64,000 nt of DNA from Galbitalea sp. SE-J8 (GTDB lineage: Bacteria; Actinomycetota; Actinomycetes; Actinomycetales; Microbacteriaceae): NCBI RefSeq assembly GCF_030345695.1, contig NZ_JAUASV010000015.1, positions 22,551 to 86,550 on the forward strand, in the 5' to 3' direction. The notes below the pieces were generated by a model. That model was given only the letters and a program-made list of their open reading frames with translations, ran no database searches and was not told where the DNA came from. The stretch's first letter is position 1. Each line of letters opens with the position of its first letter. Below, piece by piece: positions 37,307-45,515 of this stretch. Both the position numbers and the translations under genes were made by a program.

Positions 37307-40180
37307 ATGCGCACGATCGACCCCACCGAGCGGATCCCCGCCCCGAACCCCGTGCAGGACGCCCCGCGCCCGCCGTCCCCCCTCGTCGCCGCCGTGGCAC
37401 CCGTCGTGGTGAGCCTCGTGCTGTGGGCGGTGACCCGGTCGGCGTTCGCCCTGGTGTTCGCGGCTCTCGGGCCGCTCGTCGCCGTCGGAACGCTCGTCGA
37501 CGGGCGGTGGGGCGCGCGCCGGCAGCGGCGCCGCGAGGCGGCGCGGTTCGCCGCGGAGCTCACCCGGTCGGTCGAGCGCGTCGAGCGCGCCCACGCCGAG
37601 GAGCGCCGACGGCTCGACGCCGAGCGGCCGGACCTGGCGGCGCTCGTGGCGCGCGGCGGGCACGACCCCGATCGCTGGACGTCGAGCCTCGACGACGTGC
37701 GGGTCGTGCTCGGCCGCGGGCGCCGGCCGAGCGCCGTGCGGCTCGACGTCGCGGTGCGGGCGCTCGACGACGACCCGCGCCTCGACGCGCTCGCGCGCCG
37801 GGCGGCGGAGCTCGGCGACGCGCCGCTCGTCGCCGCCGGCGGCATCGCGGTCGTCGGCCCCGCCCCGCTCGCGAGGGCCGTCGCGCGGGGGTACCTGCTG
37901 CAGCTCGCGATCCGGCTCGACCCGGCGGCGCACGTCCTCGTCGTGCCCGAGGGCGCCGACGCGGGTGCGGGCGCGGAGGCGGCGTGGCTCGCGCGGCTGC
38001 CGCATCCGCTCGTGCGCGACCCGGCCGTGCCGGACGGCGAGGTGCGCGTGCGCGGCACCGCCGGCGAGCTCGTGGTCGCGATCGCTCCCCGGCCGGATCG
38101 TGCGCCGGCGCGGTGCCGCACGGTCGTCGACCTGACCGCCGCCCCGGTGCTCGCGCGGCACGACGACCGCGAGCTCGCCGGCCCGCTCGACGTGGAGCCG
38201 GTGAGCGCGCCGCTCGCCGCCCGTCGAGCCGAGCAGCTCGCGCGCAGCGCGGGCCGGGCGCGCGGGCGGGCGGCGCCCGAGCCGCCCGCGGCGGCCGCCT
38301 TCGCGGACCTCGCCGCCGCGCTCGGGACGGATGCGGCCCGGGCCGGTCTCGCCGCGCCGCTCGGCCTCGCCGCCGCCGGCCGTCCGCTCTGGGTCGACCT
38401 CGTGCGCGACGGGCCGCACGCCGTGGTCGGCGGCACGACGGGCAGCGGCAAGAGCGAGCTGCTCGTGGCCTGGGTGCTCGCGCTCGCCGCGGGCCGATCG
38501 CCCGCCGAGGTGACGTTCCTGCTCGTCGACTTCAAGGGCGGGGCCGCGTTCGCACCGCTCGCCGACCTGCCGCACTGCGTCGGCGTGATCACCGACCTCT
38601 CGCCCGTGACGGCAGCCCGCGCGCTCGCGAGCCTGCGGGCGGAGGTGCGCGTGCGGGAGCGCGAGCTCGCGCTCGCCGCGGCGCGCTCGATCGACGAGCT
38701 GCCCGAGGGCGTGCTGGCGCGGCTCGTCATCGTGGTCGACGAGTACGCGGCCGTCGTCGCGGGCGACCCGGAGCTGCACGCGCTGTTCACCGATCTCGCC
38801 GCCCGCGGGCGCTCGCTCGGCATCCACCTCGTGCTGTGCACGCAGCGCCCGGCCGGCGTCGTGCGGGACGGCGTGCTCGCGAACGTCGACCTGCGGGTGT
38901 CGCTGCGCGTCAACAACCGCGCCGACAGCGCGGCCGTGCTCGGAACGGATGCCGCTGCCGCGATCCCGGCGGCGCGGCCCGGCCGTGCCCTCGTCGCGGT
39001 CGCCGGCGCCGAGCCGGTGCCCGTGCAGGTGGCCCTCGCGACGGCGGCGGACGCGCACCGGATCGCCGCGGCGACGCCGGGCCCGCACGACGGCGTCCGC
39101 CGGCCGTGGCTCGATCCGCTGCCCGAGACGCTGCCGCTCGCGACCCTGGCGCGGCTCGCACCGCCGTCCGGCGCGATCGTGCTGGGCCTCGCCGACCGGC
39201 CCGCGGAGCAGGCGCAGCCGCCGGTGCTCTGGCGCCCGGCGGCGGACGGGCACCTGCTCGTGCTCGGCGCCGCGAGCAGCGGCCGCACCGCGGCGCTCGC
39301 CACGATCGCGGCGCAGGCGGGGGCATCCGTCGTCGTGCCGGGCGACGTCGAGGGCGCGTGGGACGTCGTCACGACCCTCGCGGCCGCGGTCGAGTCCGGC
39401 CGGCGGCTCGACACGGTCGTGCTGATCGACGACGTCGACGCGGTGCTCGCCCGGATGCCCGACGAGCACGCGCTCGCCTTCGCCGACGCGCTCGGCACCG
39501 TGCTGCGCTCGGGGCGCGCGGCCGGCGTCGGCGTCGCGCTGACCGCGCAGCGGCTGCACGGCGCGCTCGCGTCGATCGCGGCGCTGTGCGACCGGCGGCT
39601 CACGCTGCGGATGCCGTCCCGGCAGGACCACCTGCTCGCGGGGGCCGCGGCGGAGTGCTTCGACGCCGCGGCCCCGCCCGGCCGCGGCTCCCTCGACGGC
39701 TGCTGGGTGCAGGTCGCGGGGGTCGACGCCGCGTTGCCCGCCCCCGCGGCCACCGCCGTGCCCGAGCTCGACCTCGCCGGCGAGCCGTTGCTCGCGGTGG
39801 TCGCGGCCGCGCCGGCGCCGGTGCGCCGGGCGCTGCGCGCAGCCGGGTTCGCGGTCGTCGAGGCCGACGCCGGCCGGCCCGCGGTCGAGGCGGCTCTCGG
39901 GCGAGGCGGGGAGCGGCTCGCGGCGCTCGGCGACCCCGCGGCGTGGCAGTCCGCGTGGGGGCTGCTGCCCGCCGTCGCCGAGCGGGCGCGCGTGCTGCTC
40001 GTCGGCTGCTCGCCGGCCGACGTGCGCGGCGCGCTGCGCACGCGCGAGCTGCCGCCGCCGGTCGCGGCGGGAGCGGATCGGGCCCTCGCGCTCGACCCGG
40101 ACGGGGTGCCCGTGCGCGTGCGCCTGCGCTGGCCGATCCGTCAGCGATCCGCGGATGTCGCCACGGAATCCGTAGGCTGA
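37307..40180 (+). CDS. FtsK/SpoIIIE-type ATPase resembling EccC of type VII secretion
   Basis: This 957-residue protein has two N-terminal membrane helices (about 22-60), a charged linker and the segment DPDRWTSSLDDVRVVLGRG, like EccC. The first ATPase domain has Walker A GGTTGSGKSE (Lys382) and Walker B LVIVVDEYAAVV. The second is degenerate: GAASSGRT has Arg660 in place of Lys, and VVLIDDVDAV replaces Walker B. It is shorter than typical EccC (about 1300). No WXG100 substrate, EccB, EccD or EccE gene is in the window. The ATG at 37307 is chosen over 37280 because the extra residues are not conserved-looking; either is possible. Confidence 0.85.
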   Translation: MRTIDPTERIPAPNPVQDAPRPPSPLVAAVAPVVVSLVLWAVTRSAFALVFAALGPLVAVGTLVDGRWGARRQRRREAARFAAELTRSVERVERAHAEERRRLDAERPDLAALVARGGHDPDRWTSSLDDVRVVLGRGRRPSAVRLDVAVRALDDDPRLDALARRAAELGDAPLVAAGGIAVVGPAPLARAVARGYLLQLAIRLDPAAHVLVVPEGADAGAGAEAAWLARLPHPLVRDPAVPDGEVRVRGTAGELVVAIAPRPDRAPARCRTVVDLTAAPVLARHDDRELAGPLDVEPVSAPLAARRAEQLARSAGRARGRAAPEPPAAAAFADLAAALGTDAARAGLAAPLGLAAAGRPLWVDLVRDGPHAVVGGTTGSGKSELLVAWVLALAAGRSPAEVTFLLVDFKGGAAFAPLADLPHCVGVITDLSPVTAARALASLRAEVRVRERELALAAARSIDELPEGVLARLVIVVDEYAAVVAGDPELHALFTDLAARGRSLGIHLVLCTQRPAGVVRDGVLANVDLRVSLRVNNRADSAAVLGTDAAAAIPAARPGRALVAVAGAEPVPVQVALATAADAHRIAAATPGPHDGVRRPWLDPLPETLPLATLARLAPPSGAIVLGLADRPAEQAQPPVLWRPAADGHLLVLGAASSGRTAALATIAAQAGASVVVPGDVEGAWDVVTTLAAAVESGRRLDTVVLIDDVDAVLARMPDEHALAFADALGTVLRSGRAAGVGVALTAQRLHGALASIAALCDRRLTLRMPSRQDHLLAGAAAECFDAAAPPGRGSLDGCWVQVAGVDAALPAPAATAVPELDLAGEPLLAVVAAAPAPVRRALRAAGFAVVEADAGRPAVEAALGRGGERLAALGDPAAWQSAWGLLPAVAERARVLLVGCSPADVRGALRTRELPPPVAAGADRALALDPDGVPVRVRLRWPIRQRSADVATESVG

Positions 40181-40222
40181 TCGCGCTGGCACGGATGATC
40201 TCGTGAACATCGTGTTACAGCG

Positions 40223-40241
40223 TCACCGATCCGGTCGGTGA
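40223..40241 (+). terminator. Hairpin after the envelope cluster
   Basis: TCACCGA (40223-40229) pairs perfectly with TCGGTGA (40235-40241) around a 5-base loop, 43 bases after the ATPase stop and 88 bases before potD. It may end the envelope transcript or be an operator for potD. The rest of this 148-base gap shows no clear promoter. Confidence 0.4.
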
Positions 40242-40328
40242 TGGGTGACCGGGCTTCACCGCTGTGCCAGGATCGGAGCCAGGTCGCCCTCGGGCCGCGG
40301 GGGCCGACGCGGAACGCGAGGAGACGCG

Positions 40329-41537
40329 ATGCCCGGAACGCTTCCCGACGACCCGATCATCCGCCGGCTGGTGCAGCAGGCGCGCGCCGCCCAGCTGACC
40401 CGGCGCGCCGTGCTCGCGGGGGCCGGCGGCATCGCGACGGCCGCGACCCTCGCCGCCTGCGCGGCCGGGGAGAAGGCCAAGCCGACCGCGGCGAAGGACG
40501 TCTCGGCGACCGAGAAGACCCTCGCCTGGTCGAACTGGCCCGCCTACATGGACGAGGACGACGACGGCAACCACCCGACGCTCGACGCGTTCGAGAAGCA
40601 GTCCGGCATCACCGTCACGTACAACGTCGACGTCGACGACAACAACTCCTACTACGCGAAGGTGCGCGACCAGCTCGCGCTCGGCCAGGACATCGGTGCC
40701 GACACGGTGTGCCTCACCGACTGGATGGTCGGCCGCTGGATCACCCTCGGCTACACGCAGGAGCTCGACCACGCCAACATCCCGAACATCTCCAACCTCG
40801 TCCCCGACCTGGAGGACCCCGACTTCGACCCCGGGCGCAAGAACTCGCTGCCGTGGCAGGGCGGCTTCGCCGGCCTCGCCTGGAACACCGAGAAGGTGCC
40901 GAACGGCCTGAAGTCGATCGACGACCTGTGGGACCCGAGCCTCAAGGGCAAGGTCGGCGTGCTCAGCGAGATGCGCGACACGATCGGCCTGCTCATGCTC
41001 AGCCAGGGCGTCGACATCTCGGGCGACTTCACGGCCGACCAGTTCCAGGCGGCGATCGACCTGTTCACCAAGGAGGTGAACGACGGCCAGATCCGCAACG
41101 TCAAGGGCAACGCCTACCTCGAGGACCTGCAGAACGAGGACACCCTCGCGGCCATCGTCTGGTCGGGCGACATCACGACGATCAACGGCGAGGTCGGCTA
41201 CGAGAAGTGGAAGTTCGCCATCCCCGACTCGGGCGGCACGATCTGGAACGACAACTTCCTCGTGCCGATCGGCGCGGCGCACAAGGCCAACGCCGAGGCG
41301 CTCATGAACTACTACTACGAGCCCGAGGTCGCGGCCGAGGTCGCGGCGTGGGTGAACTACATCACGCCCGTCGTGGGTGCGAAGGAGGCGATGGAGTCGA
41401 TCGACCCCGACCTCGCCGAGAACCAGCTCATCTTCCCGTCCGACGAGACCCTGGCGACGGTGAAGCGGTTCCGCACGCTCACGTCCGCGGAGGAGCAGCA
41501 GTTCGGGGCGGCCTTCCAGGCCGTGCTGCTCGGCTGA
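40329..41537 (+). CDS. potD: Spermidine/putrescine ABC transporter substrate-binding lipoprotein (PotD-like)
   Basis: This 402-residue protein has a twin-arginine-type signal (TRRAVLAGAGG) ending in a lipobox, LAAC, at about residues 38-41, so it is a membrane-anchored lipoprotein. The mature part matches polyamine-binding proteins: LAWSNWPAYMDED, FEKQSGITVTYNVDVDDNNSYYAKV and VWSGDITTINGEVGYEKWKFAIPDSGGTIWNDNFLVP. The ATG at 40329 follows GAGGAG. It begins a four-gene importer operon. The bound polyamine cannot be told from sequence, but the catabolic genes at 18-23 kb suggest putrescine. Confidence 0.92.
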   Translation: MPGTLPDDPIIRRLVQQARAAQLTRRAVLAGAGGIATAATLAACAAGEKAKPTAAKDVSATEKTLAWSNWPAYMDEDDDGNHPTLDAFEKQSGITVTYNVDVDDNNSYYAKVRDQLALGQDIGADTVCLTDWMVGRWITLGYTQELDHANIPNISNLVPDLEDPDFDPGRKNSLPWQGGFAGLAWNTEKVPNGLKSIDDLWDPSLKGKVGVLSEMRDTIGLLMLSQGVDISGDFTADQFQAAIDLFTKEVNDGQIRNVKGNAYLEDLQNEDTLAAIVWSGDITTINGEVGYEKWKFAIPDSGGTIWNDNFLVPIGAAHKANAEALMNYYYEPEVAAEVAAWVNYITPVVGAKEAMESIDPDLAENQLIFPSDETLATVKRFRTLTSAEEQQFGAAFQAVLLG

Positions 41538-41544
41538 GCCGCCC

Positions 41545-42753
41545 GTGGCGCAGCAGGCGTTCGCCGAGTCCGGGGCCGACCTCGAGCTCAGCGGCATCAC
41601 GAAGCGGTTCCCGGGCTTCACGGCGATCGAGGAGCTCGATCTGACCATCCCCGCGGGCTCGTTCTTCGCCCTGCTCGGGCCGAGCGGATGTGGCAAGACG
41701 ACGACCCTGCGCCTCGTCGCGGGACTCGAGGAGCCGACCTCCGGCCGCATCCTGATCGGCGGCAAGGACGTCACGGCCTCGAAGCCGTACCAGCGCCCGG
41801 TCAACACCGTGTTCCAGAGCTACGCGCTGTTCCCGCACATGACGGTGCTCGAGAACGTCGCGTTCGGGCTCAAGCGTCGCGGCATCCGCGACGCGGCCGG
41901 GAGGGCGCACGAGGCGCTGCGCCTCGTCGAGCTCGACCACGTGTCGGGCCGCAAGCCCGCACAGCTCTCCGGCGGCCAGCAGCAGCGCGTCGCGCTCGCG
42001 CGCGCCGTCGTGAACCGCCCGGCGCTGCTGCTGCTCGACGAGCCGCTCGGCGCGCTCGACCTCAAGCTCCGCCGGCAGATGCAGCTCGAGCTGAAGAGCA
42101 TCCAGTCGGATGTCGGCCTCACCTTCCTGCACGTCACGCACGACCAGGAGGAGGCCATGACGATGGCCGACACGGTCGCGGTCATGAACAAGGGCCGGAT
42201 CGAGCAGATGGGCGCCCCGCAGGAGCTCTACGAGCTGCCCGCCACGGCCTTCGTGGCCAACTTCCTCGGGCAGTCCAACCTGTTCCCGGGCGAGGCGGTC
42301 TCCTCGTCCGGCGACCTCCTCGTCGTCGGCACGGGCGGCACGAGGCTCAGCGTGCCGCGCGAGCGCGCGCAGCGGCACTCGGGCGAGGTCGTCATCGGCG
42401 TGCGGCCGGAGAAGATCCTGCTGCACTCCGAGGAGCCGGATGCCGTCGCCGGCCAGAACGTGCTCGGCCCGGGGCGCGTCGTCGACGTCTCGTTCAGCGG
42501 CGTGAGCACGCAGTACCAGGTGGCCGTGCCGGGTCTCGGCACGCTCGTCGTGTTCTCGCAGAACCTCGTCTACGGCTCGGTCGTGTCGCTCGGCGCGGTG
42601 GTCTGGCTCAGCTGGGGCGTCGAGCACGGCTTCGGTCTCGCCGACGACCCGGCGTCGATCGAGCAGCCCGGCCGGTTCGTCGACGACACCGACACCTCCG
42701 CGATCGCCCTGCAGCAGCGCGCCGCGCTCGAGGCGGAGCTGGACGAGGCCTGA
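41545..42753 (+). CDS. potA: Polyamine ABC transporter ATP-binding protein (PotA-like)
   Basis: This 402-residue ATPase has Walker A LGPSGCGKTT, the Q-loop context NTVFQSYALFPHMTV, signature LSGGQQQRVALARA, Walker B LLLLDEPLGALD and the switch His in LHVTHDQEEAMTMAD. A TOBE-type domain follows from about residue 240 (GVRPEKILLHSEEP), as in PotA. It starts with GTG 7 bases after the potD stop, and its own stop overlaps potB by one base (TGATG). Confidence 0.94.
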   Translation: MAQQAFAESGADLELSGITKRFPGFTAIEELDLTIPAGSFFALLGPSGCGKTTTLRLVAGLEEPTSGRILIGGKDVTASKPYQRPVNTVFQSYALFPHMTVLENVAFGLKRRGIRDAAGRAHEALRLVELDHVSGRKPAQLSGGQQQRVALARAVVNRPALLLLDEPLGALDLKLRRQMQLELKSIQSDVGLTFLHVTHDQEEAMTMADTVAVMNKGRIEQMGAPQELYELPATAFVANFLGQSNLFPGEAVSSSGDLLVVGTGGTRLSVPRERAQRHSGEVVIGVRPEKILLHSEEPDAVAGQNVLGPGRVVDVSFSGVSTQYQVAVPGLGTLVVFSQNLVYGSVVSLGAVVWLSWGVEHGFGLADDPASIEQPGRFVDDTDTSAIALQQRAALEAELDEA

Positions 42754-43673
42754 TGGCGTTCGGGGCATTCGCCACCACGGCGGCGCAGAGCCAGGCGGAG
42801 GACGCACCCCGGCGCCGCAGCTGGGTCGCGCTCGTGCTGCTCCTGCCGGGCATCGCGTACCTCGCGCTGTTCTTCCTCGTGCCGCTCGTCTCCCTCGTCC
42901 TCACCTCGTTCAACGCCCCCGGGCCGTCGGGCGCGATGGGCGACTACGTGCCCGGGTTCGAGTGGAGCAACTACGTCACGGTCGTGTCGATGTACGGCGA
43001 GCACATCATCCGCTCGTTCCTCTACGCGCTGCTCGCGACCGCGTTCGCGCTGCTGTTCAGCTACCCGCTCGCCTACCTGCTCGGGGTGCGGCTGCGGCGC
43101 TTCCCGCTCGTGCAGGCGCTCGGCGTGACGCTCGTCATCGCTCCGTTCTTCATCTCGTTCCTGCTGCGCACCCTGGCCTGGAAGGCGATCCTCTCCGACG
43201 AGGGTCCGGTGTCGACGGCGCTGCACGCGCTCTCACTGCTCGGCTCCGACGACCACATCACGGGCACGCCGTTCTCCGTCGTGTTCGGCCTCACCTACAA
43301 CTTCATCCCGTTCATGACGCTGCCGATCTACACGTCGCTCGAGCGCCTCGACCTGCGCTACGTCGAGGCGGGCGGCGACCTCTACGCGGGGCCCGTGCAG
43401 ACCTTCCTGCGGGTCACGCTGCCGCTGTCGCTCCCGGGCGTCGTCTCGGGCTCGCTGCTCACGTTCATCCCGGCCGCGGGCGACTACGTCAACGCGTCGT
43501 CGACGTTCCTCGGCGGCACCGGCACGCAGATGGTCGGCAACGTCATCGAGGCGAACTTCCTCAGCCTGCAGAACTACCCGGCGGCGGCCGCGATGTCGAT
43601 CATCCTGATGGCGATCATCCTCGTGCTCGTCGGAGTGTACGTCGCCCGCAGCGGCACGAAGGACCTGGTATGA
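42753..43673 (+). CDS. potB: Polyamine ABC transporter permease (PotB-like)
   Basis: This 306-residue protein has six predicted membrane helices and the permease coupling motif EAGGDLYAGPVQTFLRVTLPLSLPGV (about residues 205-230), which docks on the ATPase. The periplasmic N-terminal region after helix 1 is long, as in PotB. The ATG at 42753 overlaps the potA stop by one base; the frame is open much further upstream only because potA is GC-rich. It overlaps potC by four bases. Confidence 0.93.
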   Translation: MAFGAFATTAAQSQAEDAPRRRSWVALVLLLPGIAYLALFFLVPLVSLVLTSFNAPGPSGAMGDYVPGFEWSNYVTVVSMYGEHIIRSFLYALLATAFALLFSYPLAYLLGVRLRRFPLVQALGVTLVIAPFFISFLLRTLAWKAILSDEGPVSTALHALSLLGSDDHITGTPFSVVFGLTYNFIPFMTLPIYTSLERLDLRYVEAGGDLYAGPVQTFLRVTLPLSLPGVVSGSLLTFIPAAGDYVNASSTFLGGTGTQMVGNVIEANFLSLQNYPAAAAMSIILMAIILVLVGVYVARSGTKDLV

Positions 43674-44476
43674 GCGCCGTCGGCCGGTTCCTCGGCCGTT
43701 TCGCGCTCCCGGTCTACGGCGTGCTCGCGTTCGTGTTCCTGCTCATCCCGATCGCGTACACGATCGTGTTCTCGTTCAACCAGGTGCGCCGCACGAACAT
43801 CGCCTGGCGCGGGTTCACGCTCGACAACTGGACCAACGTCTGCGACGACCCGACCGTGTGCCAGTCGTTCGCGAACAGCATCGTCGTGGGCGTCGTCGCG
43901 ACCGTGCTCGCGACGGCGCTCGGCACGGCGATCGCGATCGCCCTGGTGCGCTTCCGGTTCCGGTTCCGCTCGGGCACGACGCTGCTGCTGTTCCTGCCGA
44001 TGGCGAGTCCCGAGGTGGTGCTCGGCGCGGGTCTCGCGGCCGAGTTCCTCACGGCGGGCGTGCCGAAGGGCATCGGCACGGTCATCCTCGCCCACACGAT
44101 GTTCTGCATCAGCTTCGTCGTGACCACGGTGCGCGCCCGGGTCGCCGGCCTCGACCCGGCGCTCGAGGAGGCCGGGCGCGACCTCTACGCGAGCCCGGGC
44201 CAGGTGTGGTGGCGCATCACGTTCCCGCTGCTGCTGCCCGGCATCGTCGCGGCGGCGCTGCTGAGCTTCGCGCTGAGCTTCGACGACTTCATCATCACGA
44301 ACTTCAACTCGGGCTCGTTCATGACCTTCCCGAAGTACATCTACATCGCGTCGGCCCGCGGCATCCCGCCGCAGGCGAACGTCATCGCGAGCGCCGTGTT
44401 CTTCATCGCCCTCATCGTGGTCGTCGTCTCGCAGCTCACGACCGCGGCCCGGCGCAAGCGCCTCGCGCGCGGCTGA
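43670..44476 (+). CDS. potC: Polyamine ABC transporter permease (PotC-like)
   Basis: This 268-residue protein has six membrane helices and the coupling motif EEAGRDLYASPGQVWWRITFPLLLPGI near residues 165-190. SFALSFDDFIITNFNSG is typical of PotC. The ATG overlaps the potB stop (ATGA). It ends the importer operon and converges on the HExxH protein gene with only 15 bases between stops, so the two transcripts must overlap or share a terminator. Confidence 0.93.
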   Translation: MSAVGRFLGRFALPVYGVLAFVFLLIPIAYTIVFSFNQVRRTNIAWRGFTLDNWTNVCDDPTVCQSFANSIVVGVVATVLATALGTAIAIALVRFRFRFRSGTTLLLFLPMASPEVVLGAGLAAEFLTAGVPKGIGTVILAHTMFCISFVVTTVRARVAGLDPALEEAGRDLYASPGQVWWRITFPLLLPGIVAAALLSFALSFDDFIITNFNSGSFMTFPKYIYIASARGIPPQANVIASAVFFIALIVVVVSQLTTAARRKRLARG

Positions 44477-44491
44477 ACGGGGGAGCGGCGC

Positions 44492-45430
44492 TCAGTACTT
44501 CGCGTTCCGCGTGAGCAGCGCGAGCCCCACGGCGAGCTCCGTCGGGTTGCAGTAGCCGCCGTAGCCGAGGTAGCCGGCGGGCTGCACGGCGTGCGACGCG
44601 CAGTCGGCGGCGTGCTCGAGCGGCTCCCAGTCCGGCGCCACCGGGAAGTCGGGCGCGTTCGTGGCGGGATCGACGTCGTTCACGAAGACCGACGGCGAGT
44701 GCTTCTCCATCGCCTTCCAGCCCGTCGCCGACATCCCGAACGCCGAGAACTGGTGGTAGTGCGCGCACTCGTGCAGGGCGACGCCCTGCTGCCACGCGGG
44801 CGAGTAGGCGCCCACGGTGGTGTCGTCGATCGAGATGCCGCGCTGCCACTGGAACTCCCCGGCCGCGCCGTCCGCGGCGATGCCGCGATCGAGGTGCACC
44901 GCGACGGTCGGGCAGTAGGGTGCGATGTAGTCGTACACGGTGCGCTGGAACCCGGTGTAGTGGGCGGGGTTCTCGTACTTGACGGTGAAGGTCGCGGAAT
45001 AGTCGGTGTTCAGCACCCCGCGGGCCACGCTCCTCGCCGACCGGAAGCGGTATTTCACGGTCCGCACGGCAACGCTCGCGGGCACGGTGTAGGCGGGGAG
45101 TTTCGCCGAGTAGAAGTACCTCGACGACTGCTTCGCCTTCTTGATGGTCTTCCAGGTGCCGGAGCCGACCTTGCGCTGCAGCGTGACCTTGCCCTTCGGC
45201 GCGGCGGACGAGCCCCGGTACCGGTACTTCGATCCGACCTTCAGGGTGTCGCCCCGTGCCCCGGACGCCCGCACGATCGTGCCCTGGCGGTAGCCGTCGA
45301 TGGCGCGTCCGGTGAGGTAGAGCTGGTAGGTCGTGCCGGCGGCGTCGGCGGGCGCCCCGCCGACGACGACGGAGCCGGCCACGAGGGCGACCGTGCTCAG
45401 GGCGATGGCGAGGGAGCGGCGGCGGTGCAT
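44492..45430 (-). CDS. Secreted putative zinc metallopeptidase (HExxH) of unknown family
   Basis: This 312-residue protein has a Sec signal peptide (RRRSLAIALSTVALVAG, cleavage likely after ADA). A strand-rich N-terminal domain with many Lys/Arg/Tyr residues (about 35-155) looks Ig-like. The C-terminal domain has ALHECAHYHQF (His220, Glu221, His224) and, 48 residues on, LEHAADC (Glu272, Asp276). That is the HExxH plus E-xx-AD pattern of zinc gluzincin-type peptidases. Five or more cysteines in this half may form disulfides. The ATG is 6 bases after TACGGT (45442-45437), so a leaderless transcript is likely. I do not recognise a named family. Confidence 0.7.
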   Translation of the reverse strand: MHRRRSLAIALSTVALVAGSVVVGGAPADAAGTTYQLYLTGRAIDGYRQGTIVRASGARGDTLKVGSKYRYRGSSAAPKGKVTLQRKVGSGTWKTIKKAKQSSRYFYSAKLPAYTVPASVAVRTVKYRFRSARSVARGVLNTDYSATFTVKYENPAHYTGFQRTVYDYIAPYCPTVAVHLDRGIAADGAAGEFQWQRGISIDDTTVGAYSPAWQQGVALHECAHYHQFSAFGMSATGWKAMEKHSPSVFVNDVDPATNAPDFPVAPDWEPLEHAADCASHAVQPAGYLGYGGYCNPTELAVGLALLTRNAKY

Positions 45431-45474
45431 GCGTCCACCGTAGGAGCGCGACGGGGCGCCGGCCGCGGATTGTT

Positions 45475-45500
45475 CACAGCGCTGCGTCCACGGCGCTGTG
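45475..45500 (-). terminator. Hairpin downstream of gabT
   Basis: CACAGCGC (45475-45482) pairs perfectly with GCGCTGTG (45493-45500) around a 10-base loop, starting 16 bases past the gabT stop. It separates gabT from the promoter of the HExxH gene on the same strand. Confidence 0.6.
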
Positions 45501-45515
45501 GTCGGCGCGCGCGGG

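Noticed and set aside
37295..40210. Three long overlapping frames antisense or out of frame to the EccC-like gene, each over 900 codons
   Set aside because: Compositional artefacts of about 75% GC; only the plus-strand frame with the P-loop and membrane helices is meaningful.
40223..40241. Transposon inverted repeat at the edge of the envelope cluster
   Set aside because: The 7-bp arms form a tight local hairpin, and no matching sequence was seen at the other edge near 23345-23429.
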